A DNA stretch of 9,046 nt from Bacteroidales bacterium (GCA_025455505.1 JALOMK010000063.1:1-9046); one strand, 5' to 3'. Positions 1-6,523 are shown, counted from the stretch's first letter. The notes: generated from the sequence alone by a model not told the origin. A program made the numbers and translations.

Positions 1-479
1 CTGCCGATTTCCATACCGCGGCGGAAGAGCTTAACACCTTTATCGGTACGCTCAACACGATTGTCCTTCTTGTAAGCAGTATGACAGTGGCAATGTCGAT
101 AACTGCAATCCAGAAGGGCAACAAGAACCTGGCTTTACTCCTGGTACTCATAACTATCCTGCTTGCCGCCCTTTTCATGGTGAACAAATATTTTGAGTGG
201 TCGCACAAGTTCCATTTTAAAATCATACCAGGCTCGGAAGTACTAAGGAACATGGAGAGGGGAGAGCTGCTCTTTTTCGGACTGTACTATATGATGACAG
301 GGCTGCACGCCCTTCACGTGCTCGTAGGCATGGTGCTTCTTTCAATCAACATTTTCAAGATAAAAGCCGGGAGTGTAAACAGCACGCAGTACCTGTTGCT
401 TGAAAACAGCGGCCTATACTGGCATCTTGTCGACCTGATATGGATTTTCCTCTTCCCTCTTCTCTACCTGATAACCTGA
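1..479 (+). CDS. ctaE: Cytochrome c oxidase subunit III, C-terminal part (5' end outside window)
   Basis: Membrane subunit III of a heme-copper cytochrome c oxidase, which supports the O2-reducing, proton-pumping core. The frame is open from base 3 (ADFHTAAEELNTFIGTLNT...) with no start codon at the left edge, so the true start lies upstream; an internal ATG at 81 is only a methionine inside the gene. About 159 residues are visible. They carry the family signatures KYFEW, LYYMMTGLHALHVLVG and the terminal GLYWHLVDLIWIFLFPLLYLI, with about four hydrophobic helices. The stop is followed after 15 bases by the subunit IV start, so it is the first visible gene of an oxidase operon. Subunit I is not in the window. 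The family assignment is very secure; whether the gene was called coxC, ctaE or cyoC is a naming choice. Confidence 0.95.
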   Translation, partial: ADFHTAAEELNTFIGTLNTIVLLVSSMTVAMSITAIQKGNKNLALLLVLITILLAALFMVNKYFEWSHKFHFKIIPGSEVLRNMERGELLFFGLYYMMTGLHALHVLVGMVLLSINIFKIKAGSVNSTQYLLLENSGLYWHLVDLIWIFLFPLLYLIT

Positions 480-494
480 AATCATACACAATAC

Positions 495-779
495 ATGAAA
501 AACGAAGAAGTTCACGTTACAAGCTACCAGTCGCATTCAATTGTCCTTATAGCCCTCCTGGCACTGACATTCATTTCTGTCTTTATTGCAGGATTCCATT
601 TCGGGGCTCTTACAGTTGCTGTAGCCTTGCTTATTGCAAGCATAAAGGTTGCCACTGTCATCCTTAACTTCATGCACGTGAAGTTCGAAAGCTTATTCCT
701 CAAGCTGGCAATCGCAGGAGTTTTCGTTTTGTATGCGCTTGTAATTATTATTACGTTCATCGACTACTTATTAAGGTAA
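495..779 (+). CDS. ctaF: Cytochrome c oxidase subunit IV (small prokaryotic type)
   Basis: Small membrane protein of 94 residues with three hydrophobic helices (about 16-35, 38-59 and 69-92). The middle of the protein has the NFMHVKFES signature of prokaryotic COX4/CtaF/CyoD-type subunits, including the conserved F-M-H just after helix 2. Such subunits help assemble or stabilise the oxidase and carry no cofactors. It lies 15 bases after subunit III and 15 bases before subunit II on the same strand, which fits co-transcription and translation as one complex. No Shine-Dalgarno sequence is seen; the leader is A-rich, as is usual in Bacteroidota. The length is normal for the family. A longer frame at 440-667 on the same strand is an out-of-frame shadow. 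Confidence 0.9.
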   Translation: MKNEEVHVTSYQSHSIVLIALLALTFISVFIAGFHFGALTVAVALLIASIKVATVILNFMHVKFESLFLKLAIAGVFVLYALVIIITFIDYLLR

Positions 780-794
780 AAACATACAAACACC

Positions 795-1724
795 ATGTTT
801 ACAACAGGAGCATCAAATCTGGCTGAGGCGGTTGACAAAACTTTCATTATTATTTTTTCCATCGCCGGATTCTTCATAGTAGGCATCACTGCCTTCATGA
901 TCTACTCGGTAATAAAATTCAACCGAAAGAAGGGCGTCCCCGCACGACAGTTTTCCGGCAGCAACACCCTGGAGCTGATCTGGACTGTTATCCCGCTGGC
1001 AATAGTAATGGTAATGTTCATCTACGGCTGGCGTGGATTCGCGCCAATGCGAAAGGCTCCTGCCGATGCTATGGTCGTTACAGCTATCGGAAGAATGTGG
1101 GAATGGGAATTTGACTATGGCAACGGCATCAGGACACAGGACCTTGTTCTTCCGGTAAACAAGGCCGTGAGGATTAATCTTAAATCGGAAGATGTCAACC
1201 ACAGTCTCTTTATTCCAGCTTTCAGGGTAAAGGAAGACGTTATCCCCGGCTATGAAACATTTCTCTGGTTCATACCCACAACAGTGGGTGAATACGAGAT
1301 ACTCTGTACAGAATATTGCGGGCTTCTGCATTCTTCAATGCTTGCAAAGGCAAAGATACTCGAACAGGGTGATTATGATAGCTGGTTTGCCGAGTCAAAG
1401 GAGACCTCATCGGTGCCTGAACCCGACGGCTACCTGCTGCTGAGGAATACCGGCTGCATAGCCTGTCACTCACTTGATGGCACAAAGCTTGTCGGACCCT
1501 CCTTCCTGGGCCTCTTCGGCTCGGAAAGAAGAGTTGTCACAAAAGAGGGAACAATAAGTGTCACGGCTGATGAAAAGTATATAGAACACAGCATTTATGA
1601 TCCGAATGATCAGCTTGTTGAAGGCTATGCACGGGGGCTGATGCAGTCCTATACGGATGTGGTTACAGCAGAACAGCTTGTAATTATCACAGATTACCTT
1701 AAGACCTTAACGGGAGGAAACTGA
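795..1724 (+). CDS. ctaC: Cytochrome c oxidase subunit II with fused cytochrome c domain (caa3 type)
   Basis: Subunit II receives electrons from a c-type cytochrome donor and passes them through CuA to subunit I. In this 309-residue protein two membrane helices (about 14-40 and 60-79) anchor a cupredoxin domain on the outer face of the membrane. The CuA ligands are all visible: H136 (NHSLFIPAF), then C171, E173, C175, H179 and M182 in CTEYCGLLHSSM. The aromatic MWEWEFDY stretch at 101-108 is the usual electron entry patch. A C-terminal class I cytochrome c domain (about 210-309) has CIACH at 221-225 for covalent heme and a likely axial M283 in GLMQSY. The fusion marks a caa3-type enzyme. No cleavable signal peptide or lipobox is seen, so helix 1 may serve as the membrane signal. 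The stop is separated by one base from the heme O synthase start. Confidence 0.96.
   Translation: MFTTGASNLAEAVDKTFIIIFSIAGFFIVGITAFMIYSVIKFNRKKGVPARQFSGSNTLELIWTVIPLAIVMVMFIYGWRGFAPMRKAPADAMVVTAIGRMWEWEFDYGNGIRTQDLVLPVNKAVRINLKSEDVNHSLFIPAFRVKEDVIPGYETFLWFIPTTVGEYEILCTEYCGLLHSSMLAKAKILEQGDYDSWFAESKETSSVPEPDGYLLLRNTGCIACHSLDGTKLVGPSFLGLFGSERRVVTKEGTISVTADEKYIEHSIYDPNDQLVEGYARGLMQSYTDVVTAEQLVIITDYLKTLTGGN
1713..1717 (+). promoter_or_regulatory. Strong Shine-Dalgarno site for ctaB
   Basis: GGAGG lies 8 bases before the ATG at 1726, inside the last codons of subunit II. It is notable because the neighbouring starts at 495 and 795 have A-rich leaders without such a site. It supports the chosen ctaB start and suggests re-initiation coupled to the end of subunit II translation. 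Confidence 0.6.
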
Positions 1725-1725
1725 A

Positions 1726-2586
1726 ATGGCTTTTCGTCTCACGACGCTGGCCTCGCTGACAAAATACAGGCTCTCCGCGGCAGTTGCTTTTTCGGCAGTC
1801 ACAGGATATTTCCTTGCAGGCAGGTCTCCCGATGCTACGCTTGCATATGCTGCTGCCGGCGTATTTATTCTTTCATCAGGTGCGGCAGCCCTCAACCAGT
1901 ATACAGAAAGGAAGCCTGACGGCAGGATGGGCAGGACCTCCGGCAGGCCTCTCCCTTCAGGATCAATGAATCCCCGCTCCGCGCTTCTGATATCTGTCAT
2001 TCTTGTCGCTTCCGGATCGCTTGTCCTGTCACTCGCAGGGATTGTTCCACTGTTCCTGGGGCTTGTCAACGTAATTCTTTATAACGGCGTCTACACTTCG
2101 CTCAAGAAAATAAGTGTCCTTGCGATAATCCCCGGGGCCCTGGTTGGGGCGATACCTCCCCTGATCGGCTACGCTTCAGCCGGGGGAAAGGTCACTGATC
2201 CTGTGATTGCAGCCTTTGCCCTGTTCATGTTCCTATGGCAGCTGCCTCATTTCTGGCTGCTTTTGATTAAGTATGGGAATGAATATGAAGAGGCGGGGTT
2301 CGCATCTTTGTCATCCTTCATGTCGCAGGCCGCTATCAGGATAATGGTTTTCATCTGGGTGCTGATATCAACTGCATTCCTTGCACTGTTTTTAAGCCTT
2401 ATTGCCGATCTTGCCCTTCCCCTTGTCATTGCCACAACAATATTCAATTCAATATTCATAATACTGTTTTACAGGATGCTCTTCAGGAAAGAGGATGAAA
2501 TTAGGGGTGCCTTCATTATGATAAATATATTCGGAATTTTACTGATGCTGTTTCTTATCGGGGCTGCAGCACTCGGGGCTATCTGA
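1726..2586 (+). CDS. ctaB: Protoheme IX farnesyltransferase (heme O synthase)
   Basis: UbiA-superfamily integral membrane prenyltransferase that joins farnesyl diphosphate to heme b to make heme O, the precursor of heme A or the cofactor itself in oxidases. The 286-residue protein is very hydrophobic, with about eight or nine helices. The first Mg-diphosphate motif is at 57-65 as N57-x3-E61-x3-D65, followed by GRMGRTSGRPLPSG; most family members have Asp where E61 is. YTSLKK (123-128) and PGALVGAIPPLIGYAS (136-151) match the second conserved region, and WQLPHFWLL (171-179) is the CyoE/CtaB signature. The length is normal. It is the last gene of the oxidase operon, one base after subunit II. 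No ctaA (heme A synthase) is visible, so whether the enzyme uses heme O or heme A cannot be told from here. Confidence 0.95.
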   Translation: MAFRLTTLASLTKYRLSAAVAFSAVTGYFLAGRSPDATLAYAAAGVFILSSGAAALNQYTERKPDGRMGRTSGRPLPSGSMNPRSALLISVILVASGSLVLSLAGIVPLFLGLVNVILYNGVYTSLKKISVLAIIPGALVGAIPPLIGYASAGGKVTDPVIAAFALFMFLWQLPHFWLLLIKYGNEYEEAGFASLSSFMSQAAIRIMVFIWVLISTAFLALFLSLIADLALPLVIATTIFNSIFIILFYRMLFRKEDEIRGAFIMINIFGILLMLFLIGAAALGAI

Positions 2587-2638
2587 ACTTTAATCATAAA
2601 GTAGTGTTATCCTGTTGTGCCCTGAACCACTAAAGCGC

Positions 2639-2657
2639 CACTGATGTTGTACCAGTG
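2639..2657 (+). other. Small inverted repeat between ctaB and the lipoprotein gene
   Basis: CACTG (2639-2643) and CAGTG (2653-2657) can form a 5-bp stem with a 9-base loop, 52 bases after the ctaB stop. A T-run begins only at 2681, too far for a clean intrinsic terminator. It could be an operator, a weak terminator or chance. The rest of the 115-base gap shows no clear TAnnTTTG element. Confidence 0.2.
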
Positions 2658-2701
2658 AATAATATTAACCGGCCTTGTCCGTTTTTTAAAAAAACAATGC
2701 T

Positions 2702-3520
2702 ATGAAAAGGATTCTGAAACTTGTTTTTGTCGTAATTCTGATTGCACCGGTCCTGTCGGGGTGCAGGAAAGACAAGGGAGATCCGCCCGTGCTGCCGCCG
2801 GCCGGGTCAATGGTTATAGATTTCTCGAACTTCGCTTCATCAGGGAAGGGGTCGGCTTATGCTGATCTGCCAAAGGGAACCGAGAACAGCACCTACGAGT
2901 TTGCAGCCCTTGTTGCCGGAGTCTGGAAATTAATAATAAATACAACCCTTTTTGTGCCTGTAACGGCTTTCAACAAGGCTTTCAGCCAGACGCCTGAATG
3001 GATCGACGATAACCTCTGGCAGTGGAGCTATACCTTTGAAGCGGCATCCGTTTCATATACGGCACGGCTTACCGGGCAGATCGGAACCACGGAAGTGATA
3101 TGGAAGATGTACATAACAAAAACAGGGAATGGCGCATTCACTGATTTCCTCTGGTTTGAGGGCACTTCAAAAACCGATGGCAGCAGCGGTCAGTGGATAC
3201 TCTACCAGAGTGCCCAGGCACCCCAGGCCTGCCTTCAGGTGGATTGGACACGCAATGGCGATGAGATCACAAAAGTGAAATACACATGGATCAAAAACAA
3301 TGATCCTTTTAAAACAAGCTACATAGAATACAGCCTCTTTTCAGTTGATCTCGATGCATATTTTTTAGTTCGCTACTATACCGGCACAAAATTTTCCGAT
3401 GTAGAAATCAGATGGAATACGGTAACTAAAAACGGCCAGGTGAGGTCATCAGATTACCTCGAAAACAAGTGGTATTGCTGGGATTCCAACAAGATTAACG
3501 TTGTTTGCCCCGCTCCGTAG
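2702..3520 (+). CDS. Lipoprotein of unrecognised family
   Basis: A 272-residue secreted lipoprotein. The N-terminus has a lysine/arginine start, a hydrophobic stretch (5-17) and a clear lipobox L18-S-G-C21, so mature protein starts at C21 and is lipid-anchored. The next residues RKDKGDPP are charged and proline-rich; acidic residues just after the cysteine can signal surface export in Bacteroidota, but this match is weak. The remainder is rich in Trp, Tyr, Thr and Ser with alternating polar/hydrophobic patterns (for example WSYTFEAASVSYTARLTGQI near 108-127), which suggests a beta-rich extracellular fold. Two cysteines near the C-terminus (WYCWDS and VVCPAP) could form a disulphide. I do not recognise the family and give no function. 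It follows the oxidase operon after 115 bases and is probably transcribed separately. Confidence 0.85.
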   Translation: MKRILKLVFVVILIAPVLSGCRKDKGDPPVLPPAGSMVIDFSNFASSGKGSAYADLPKGTENSTYEFAALVAGVWKLIINTTLFVPVTAFNKAFSQTPEWIDDNLWQWSYTFEAASVSYTARLTGQIGTTEVIWKMYITKTGNGAFTDFLWFEGTSKTDGSSGQWILYQSAQAPQACLQVDWTRNGDEITKVKYTWIKNNDPFKTSYIEYSLFSVDLDAYFLVRYYTGTKFSDVEIRWNTVTKNGQVRSSDYLENKWYCWDSNKINVVCPAP

Positions 3521-3537
3521 TAGAATGGACTGCGGAT

Positions 3538-3637
3538 GGCAGGACGGGACCTGCGGACCTTTATGAGCCATGATTGCAGTGGCAGGAGAATAGCTGTATT
3601 GCGGCAGGCGGGCCCTGAGCACCATTTTGTGGCAGGA
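3538..3637 (+). repeat. Four irregularly spaced GGCAGG motifs in the convergent gap
   Basis: In the 122-base gap between the converging lipoprotein and SDR genes, GGCAGGA occurs at 3538, 3581 and 3631, and GGCAGGC at 3603. Spacings are 43, 22 and 28 bases, so this is not a regular array. GCAGG at 3539-3543 can also pair with CCTGC at 3550-3554 around a 6-base loop. No T-run follows. This may be degenerate repeat debris or termination-related structure; the support is weak. Confidence 0.25.
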
Positions 3638-3642
3638 TCGCG

Positions 3643-4311
3643 CTAATAAGTATCTGCTATCTTCTGGATTTCATCCGATTCGAAGAACTCTTTCCCGCTT
3701 CTCTCTGAAAGGAGCTTTATCATAGCGCGGGCAACATCGTGAGCCTCAATGGCCCTGAATTTCCTGAAACTGCCTGTCAGGAAGATGCCAAAAATCTTCA
3801 TCAGAACCTTACCGGCGTTTTCTCCAAAACGCTTTTCATCCCTCTCTCCAAGGAGCAGGGAGGGTCGCATTATAGCCACTGTTTTGAAATTCAGCTTCAT
3901 TATCGATTGCTCCATTTCGCCTTTTATCCTGAGGTAGTAATTGCGCGACCCGGCATCTGCGCCGGTAGATGAAACCACAGAAAGCCTGCTTACCCGGTTT
4001 GCCGAAGCCATCGAGGCTATTCTGACAGGAAGGTCACGGTCAATCTCTTCCATTGCCGAAACCGATCCTGCTTTTTTTATTGTTGTCCCGAGCGCAATGA
4101 AAAGATCATCACCGCTTATCTGCTCCGAACAATCATTCAGGTTCCCGAAATCCGTCTTGATTACAGTGAGTTTTTCGTTTTCAGCAAATCCTTCCGTTTT
4201 TCTGACAAATGCCCTGACACGCGAATACCTGTCGGATGCCAGAAGCTCCGAGATGATGCATCTGCCTACAAGTCCGCTTGCCCCGAATACTAATGCCGTT
4301 CTTGAATCCAT
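3643..4311 (-). CDS. NAD(P)-binding atypical SDR, TIP30/HTATIP2-like
   Basis: A 222-residue Rossmann-fold protein of the extended/atypical short-chain dehydrogenase class. The nucleotide-binding loop is FGASGLVG at 9-16, and an acidic D54 ends the third strand region. ALGTT (73-77), the VVSSTGAD strand and loop (112-119), Y126-x3-K130 (YLRIK) and MRPSLLLGER (148-157) fit the TIP30/HTATIP2-like family also found in many Bacteroidota. The Tyr-Lys pair is kept, so dehydrogenase chemistry is possible, but the substrate is unknown. It starts 121 bases from lspA and runs in the opposite direction, and converges with the lipoprotein gene. The start gives MDSRTALVFG, with the glycine motif at the expected distance from the N-terminus. 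The length is normal for the family. Confidence 0.88.
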   Translation of the reverse strand: MDSRTALVFGASGLVGRCIISELLASDRYSRVRAFVRKTEGFAENEKLTVIKTDFGNLNDCSEQISGDDLFIALGTTIKKAGSVSAMEEIDRDLPVRIASMASANRVSRLSVVSSTGADAGSRNYYLRIKGEMEQSIMKLNFKTVAIMRPSLLLGERDEKRFGENAGKVLMKIFGIFLTGSFRKFRAIEAHDVARAMIKLLSERSGKEFFESDEIQKIADTY

Positions 4312-4397
4312 TGCGTTTCCCTGAAATTTGCCGCAATATAAAAAAAGTAATCATTCCCATTTCATCATTGTAAAAAAGGTATCTAAATGTTTTTTTA

Positions 4398-4405
4398 TTA
4401 CTTTG
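4398..4405 (+). promoter_or_regulatory. Candidate Bacteroidota -7 element for lspA
   Basis: TTACTTTG matches the TAnnTTTG consensus at all but the second position and follows a run of seven T. It ends 28 bases before the proposed lspA ATG at 4433, a sensible leader length. No TTTG sits at the usual -33 distance, so the call is tentative. Confidence 0.4.
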
Positions 4406-4432
4406 CGCAACTTAACTATTGAACAAAAGGTT

Positions 4433-5038
4433 ATGCCGGCCGGAAAAAAAGCAATATTTCTTATAATACTCATCCTGGTTGCAGACCAGGTGCTCAAGAT
4501 CTGGATCAAGACAACAATGGTCATCGGGGATGAGATCCCCCTTTTCGGGAACTGGGGTATGCTGCATTTCATCGAAAACAACGGAATGGCTTTCGGCATG
4601 GAAATGGGAGGAAAGCCCGGAAAGCTCATTCTCAGCATTTTCCGCATTGTGGCGATCTTCGGTATAGGCTGGTTCCTTAACTCAATTATAAAAAAGGGAG
4701 CCTGGATCGGTCTTGTCCTTGCAGTTAGCGCCATCATGGCAGGGGCGATAGGCAATATTATCGACAGCGCTTTCTATGGCATGATTTTCAGTGAAAGCTA
4801 CCATCAGCCGGCAGTTCTCTTTCCTCCCGGCGGTGGCTATTCATCATTCCTGCACGGAAGGGTTGTCGACATGTTTTATTTCCCTGTAATTAACACTCAC
4901 TGGCCCGAATGGTCACCATACAGGCCCGGAGAGACTTTTGTCTTTTTCAGGCCGGTATTCAATATTGCCGATTCCGCAATAACCTGCGGCGTGATATCGA
5001 TCATTCTTTTCCAGAAGAAAATGTTCAGGGACTTGTAA
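4433..5038 (+). CDS. lspA: Lipoprotein signal peptidase (signal peptidase II)
   Basis: Inner-membrane aspartyl protease that removes the signal peptide of lipidated prolipoproteins such as the one encoded at 2702-3520. The protein is 201 residues with four membrane segments. Motifs are DQVLKIWI (18-25), FIENNGMAFGM (46-56), GNIID111 and FNIAD180, the last two holding the catalytic aspartates. The usual Arg after the first Asp (GNxxDR) is Ser112 here. Between the two aspartates is an insert (about 115-165, with HQPAVLFPPGGG and FLHGRVVDMFYFP) that makes it longer than the enterobacterial enzyme of about 165 residues; this long form is typical of Bacteroidota. I chose the ATG at 4433 because the frame extends upstream only from a TTG at 4328 through sequence without family similarity and across the likely promoter. 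Confidence 0.95.
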   Translation: MPAGKKAIFLIILILVADQVLKIWIKTTMVIGDEIPLFGNWGMLHFIENNGMAFGMEMGGKPGKLILSIFRIVAIFGIGWFLNSIIKKGAWIGLVLAVSAIMAGAIGNIIDSAFYGMIFSESYHQPAVLFPPGGGYSSFLHGRVVDMFYFPVINTHWPEWSPYRPGETFVFFRPVFNIADSAITCGVISIILFQKKMFRDL

Positions 5039-5059
5039 AGACTCTCGATAAAGCGGGAA

Positions 5060-5075
5060 GCGGGATTAAAACCGC
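5060..5075. terminator. Weak hairpin between the converging lspA and arsR genes
   Basis: GCGG (5060-5063) and CCGC (5072-5075) pair around the A-rich loop GATTAAAA in the 57-base convergent gap. The stem is only 4 bp and no long T-run follows on either strand, so it is at best a poor intrinsic terminator. Confidence 0.2.
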
Positions 5076-5095
5076 GGGTACAAATCACCGGCAGG

Positions 5096-5395
5096 CTATT
5101 GGCAGCAACCGGCAATGCTGGCCAGGATCGTCTTCAGCTCCTCGTGTTTAAGGTAATACCAGGTATTCTTTCCCTCCCGCTTCGAACATAAAACACCCCT
5201 GTCCTTCAGTATCACAAGATGATGCGAAGCTGCAGATTGCTCTATCCCGAGCAGCTTATGTATTTCCGTAACTGTAAGTTTTTGTCCCCCCTCAAGCGCC
5301 CCAACAATTGCAATGCGGACAGGGTGGGCAATAGCCTTAAGCATTCCGGCGGCCTTTTCGATGCTTTCGGCACTAAGTTCCTTTGAATTCATCAT
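5096..5395 (-). CDS. ArsR-family winged-helix transcriptional regulator
   Basis: A 99-residue DNA-binding repressor of the ArsR/SmtB type. The N-terminal helix runs into LKAIAHPVRIAIVGAL (19-34), the usual family opening. The helix-turn-helix is TVTEIHKLLGIEQSAASHHLVILKD split as TVTEIHKLLG (41-50) and the recognition helix SAASHHLVILKDRGVL (54-69), followed by the wing (REGKNTWYYL, 73-82). The CxC metal site of the classical arsenic and cadmium sensors in the HTH is missing. There are three cysteines: C70 just before the wing and a C97-C98 pair at the very C-terminus. The signal it senses is therefore unknown; thiol or metal sensing is only a possibility. It is divergent from the prenyl synthase gene and converges with lspA. 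The start could be M1 or M2 (adjacent ATGs). Confidence 0.9.
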   Translation of the reverse strand: MMNSKELSAESIEKAAGMLKAIAHPVRIAIVGALEGGQKLTVTEIHKLLGIEQSAASHHLVILKDRGVLCSKREGKNTWYYLKHEELKTILASIAGCCQ

Positions 5396-5408
5396 TCAGT
5401 CATTTAGG

Positions 5409-5430
5409 AACAAATATATGTAAATATGTT
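5409..5430. promoter_or_regulatory. AT-rich dyad over the arsR promoter, likely ArsR operator
   Basis: AACAAATATAT and GTAAATATGTT form an imperfect palindrome, with 8 of 11 positions symmetric. It covers the candidate -7 element of arsR and starts 14 bases before the arsR ATG. AT-rich imperfect dyads at the promoter are typical ArsR-family operators, so autoregulation is likely; binding is an inference. Confidence 0.4.
5411..5418 (-). promoter_or_regulatory. -7 promoter element for arsR
   Basis: Read on the minus strand this is TATATTTG, an exact match to TAnnTTTG. It ends 16 bases before the arsR start, implying a leader of only about 10 bases. A TTTG at the normal -33 distance is not seen; the nearest is about 26 bases away. 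Confidence 0.45.
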
Positions 5431-5524
5431 GATACGATACTTTCCAAATGCCAGCAGCTGTCGCCTATCAGTCAATACGTATCACAAGATATTCAATCTA
5501 ATGCTCCGTAATGATCGATTTTAG

Positions 5525-5532
5525 TATATTTG
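5525..5532 (+). promoter_or_regulatory. -7 promoter element for the polyprenyl synthase gene
   Basis: TATATTTG, an exact TAnnTTTG match, ends 17 bases before the ATG at 5549. The leader would be about 10 bases, nearly the same layout as the divergent arsR promoter. No convincing -33 element is seen. Confidence 0.5.
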
Positions 5533-5548
5533 ACCGAAATTAATTCCT

Positions 5549-6523
5549 ATGTCCGTCCTCGAAAGAATCAAAAAACCGGTTGAGAGCGAAATGGCTGATT
5601 TTGAAGCCTATTTCAGCCGGACCATGAGGAGCGACATACCCCTTCTGAATATAATACTGAATTATATTCTCAGGCGCAAGGGCAAGCAGATGAGGCCCCT
5701 GCTGGTTTTCCTGACGGCCAGGCTCAACGGCAATGTAACTGAATCTGCTTATGTTGCAGCCACATTCATAGAACTGCTTCACACTGCCTCCCTTGTACAC
5801 GACGATGTGGTGGATGATGCAGGCGAAAGACGCGGAGCCCTCTCCATCAATGCTCTCTGGAACTCGAAGATCGCAGTTCTTGTCGGTGATTATATGCTTT
5901 CGAAGGGAATGCTTATAAGCGTTGAAAAAAAGCGCTTCGACATGCTTGAAATAGTTTCCGAAGCAGTTAAATCGATGAGCGAGGGAGAGCTTCTGCAGCT
6001 CCAGAAGGCAAGAAAGCTTAATATCAGCGAAGATGTTTACTTCAGGATAATAAAAAGCAAGACCGCTGCTCTTCTTTCGGCATGCACTGCCTGCGGAGCA
6101 AAATCTGTCACGGACGATCCCGCAACAGTTGCTAGGATGAAGGAGCTGGGTGAAATGACAGGCATGGCTTTCCAGATCCGCGACGACATTCTCGATTACG
6201 AAGGAACCGGCCTTACCGGCAAGGCTACCGGCAACGACATAAAAGAGAAAAAGATAACTCTTCCCCTTATACATGCACTTGAAAAAGCATCTTTTTCAGA
6301 GAGACGGCGAATACTTTCGATTGTGCGGAGCCGAAAGAAGAGCCGCAGCCAGATTGACGAGGTAATAAGGTTCGTATCCGGATCGGGCGGAATAGAATAT
6401 GCAGTCGGTAAAATGAATATGTTCCGCGACCAGGCACTGCAGATCCTCTATGCCTATCCTCCCTCCGACGTCAGGGATTCGCTTGCTGAATTTGTAAATT
6501 ATACAACTTCACGCAAGAAATAG
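5549..6523 (+). CDS. Polyprenyl diphosphate synthase (long-chain, IspB-like)
   Basis: Trans-prenyltransferase that extends farnesyl or geranylgeranyl diphosphate with isopentenyl diphosphate units; in Bacteroidota such enzymes supply the menaquinone side chain. The protein is 324 residues, the family's usual length. GKQMRP (45-50) binds isopentenyl diphosphate. The first Asp-rich motif is D85-D-V-V-D89 within LVHDDVVDDAGERRG with R94-R95; the second is D212-D-I-L-D216 in FQIRDDILDY. K171-T172 is also conserved. The residue five before the first motif is A80, a small side chain; in this family bulky aromatic residues there stop at FPP or GGPP, so a long product is likely. The exact chain length cannot be read. 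The gene stands alone, with arsR divergent upstream and an MFS gene converging after 68 bases. Confidence 0.93.
   Translation: MSVLERIKKPVESEMADFEAYFSRTMRSDIPLLNIILNYILRRKGKQMRPLLVFLTARLNGNVTESAYVAATFIELLHTASLVHDDVVDDAGERRGALSINALWNSKIAVLVGDYMLSKGMLISVEKKRFDMLEIVSEAVKSMSEGELLQLQKARKLNISEDVYFRIIKSKTAALLSACTACGAKSVTDDPATVARMKELGEMTGMAFQIRDDILDYEGTGLTGKATGNDIKEKKITLPLIHALEKASFSERRRILSIVRSRKKSRSQIDEVIRFVSGSGGIEYAVGKMNMFRDQALQILYAYPPSDVRDSLAEFVNYTTSRKK

Noticed and set aside
81..479. Complete small membrane protein starting at ATG 81
   Set aside because: The frame is open to the left edge and the residues before Met 81 match the subunit III helix sequence, so this is an internal methionine.
813..1331. 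Long minus-strand open frame inside subunit II
   Set aside because: It is fully antisense to a clear cytochrome oxidase subunit II gene with all cofactor ligands in place; its translation shows no family pattern.
4328..4432. TTG-initiated N-terminal extension of lspA (236 residues)
   Set aside because: The added 35 residues are polar and low in family similarity, and the region contains the likely promoter. The ATG at 4433 places DQVLKIW at the expected position.
5209..5490. Exact 12-base direct repeat GTATCACAAGAT at 5209-5220 and 5479-5490
   Set aside because: One copy is inside the arsR coding region and encodes ordinary HTH residues. A few 12-base matches are expected by chance in a 9-kb window.
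5540..6274. 244-codon minus-strand open frame inside the prenyl synthase gene
   Set aside because: Antisense shadow of a gene with both Asp-rich motifs intact; the translation has no domain features.
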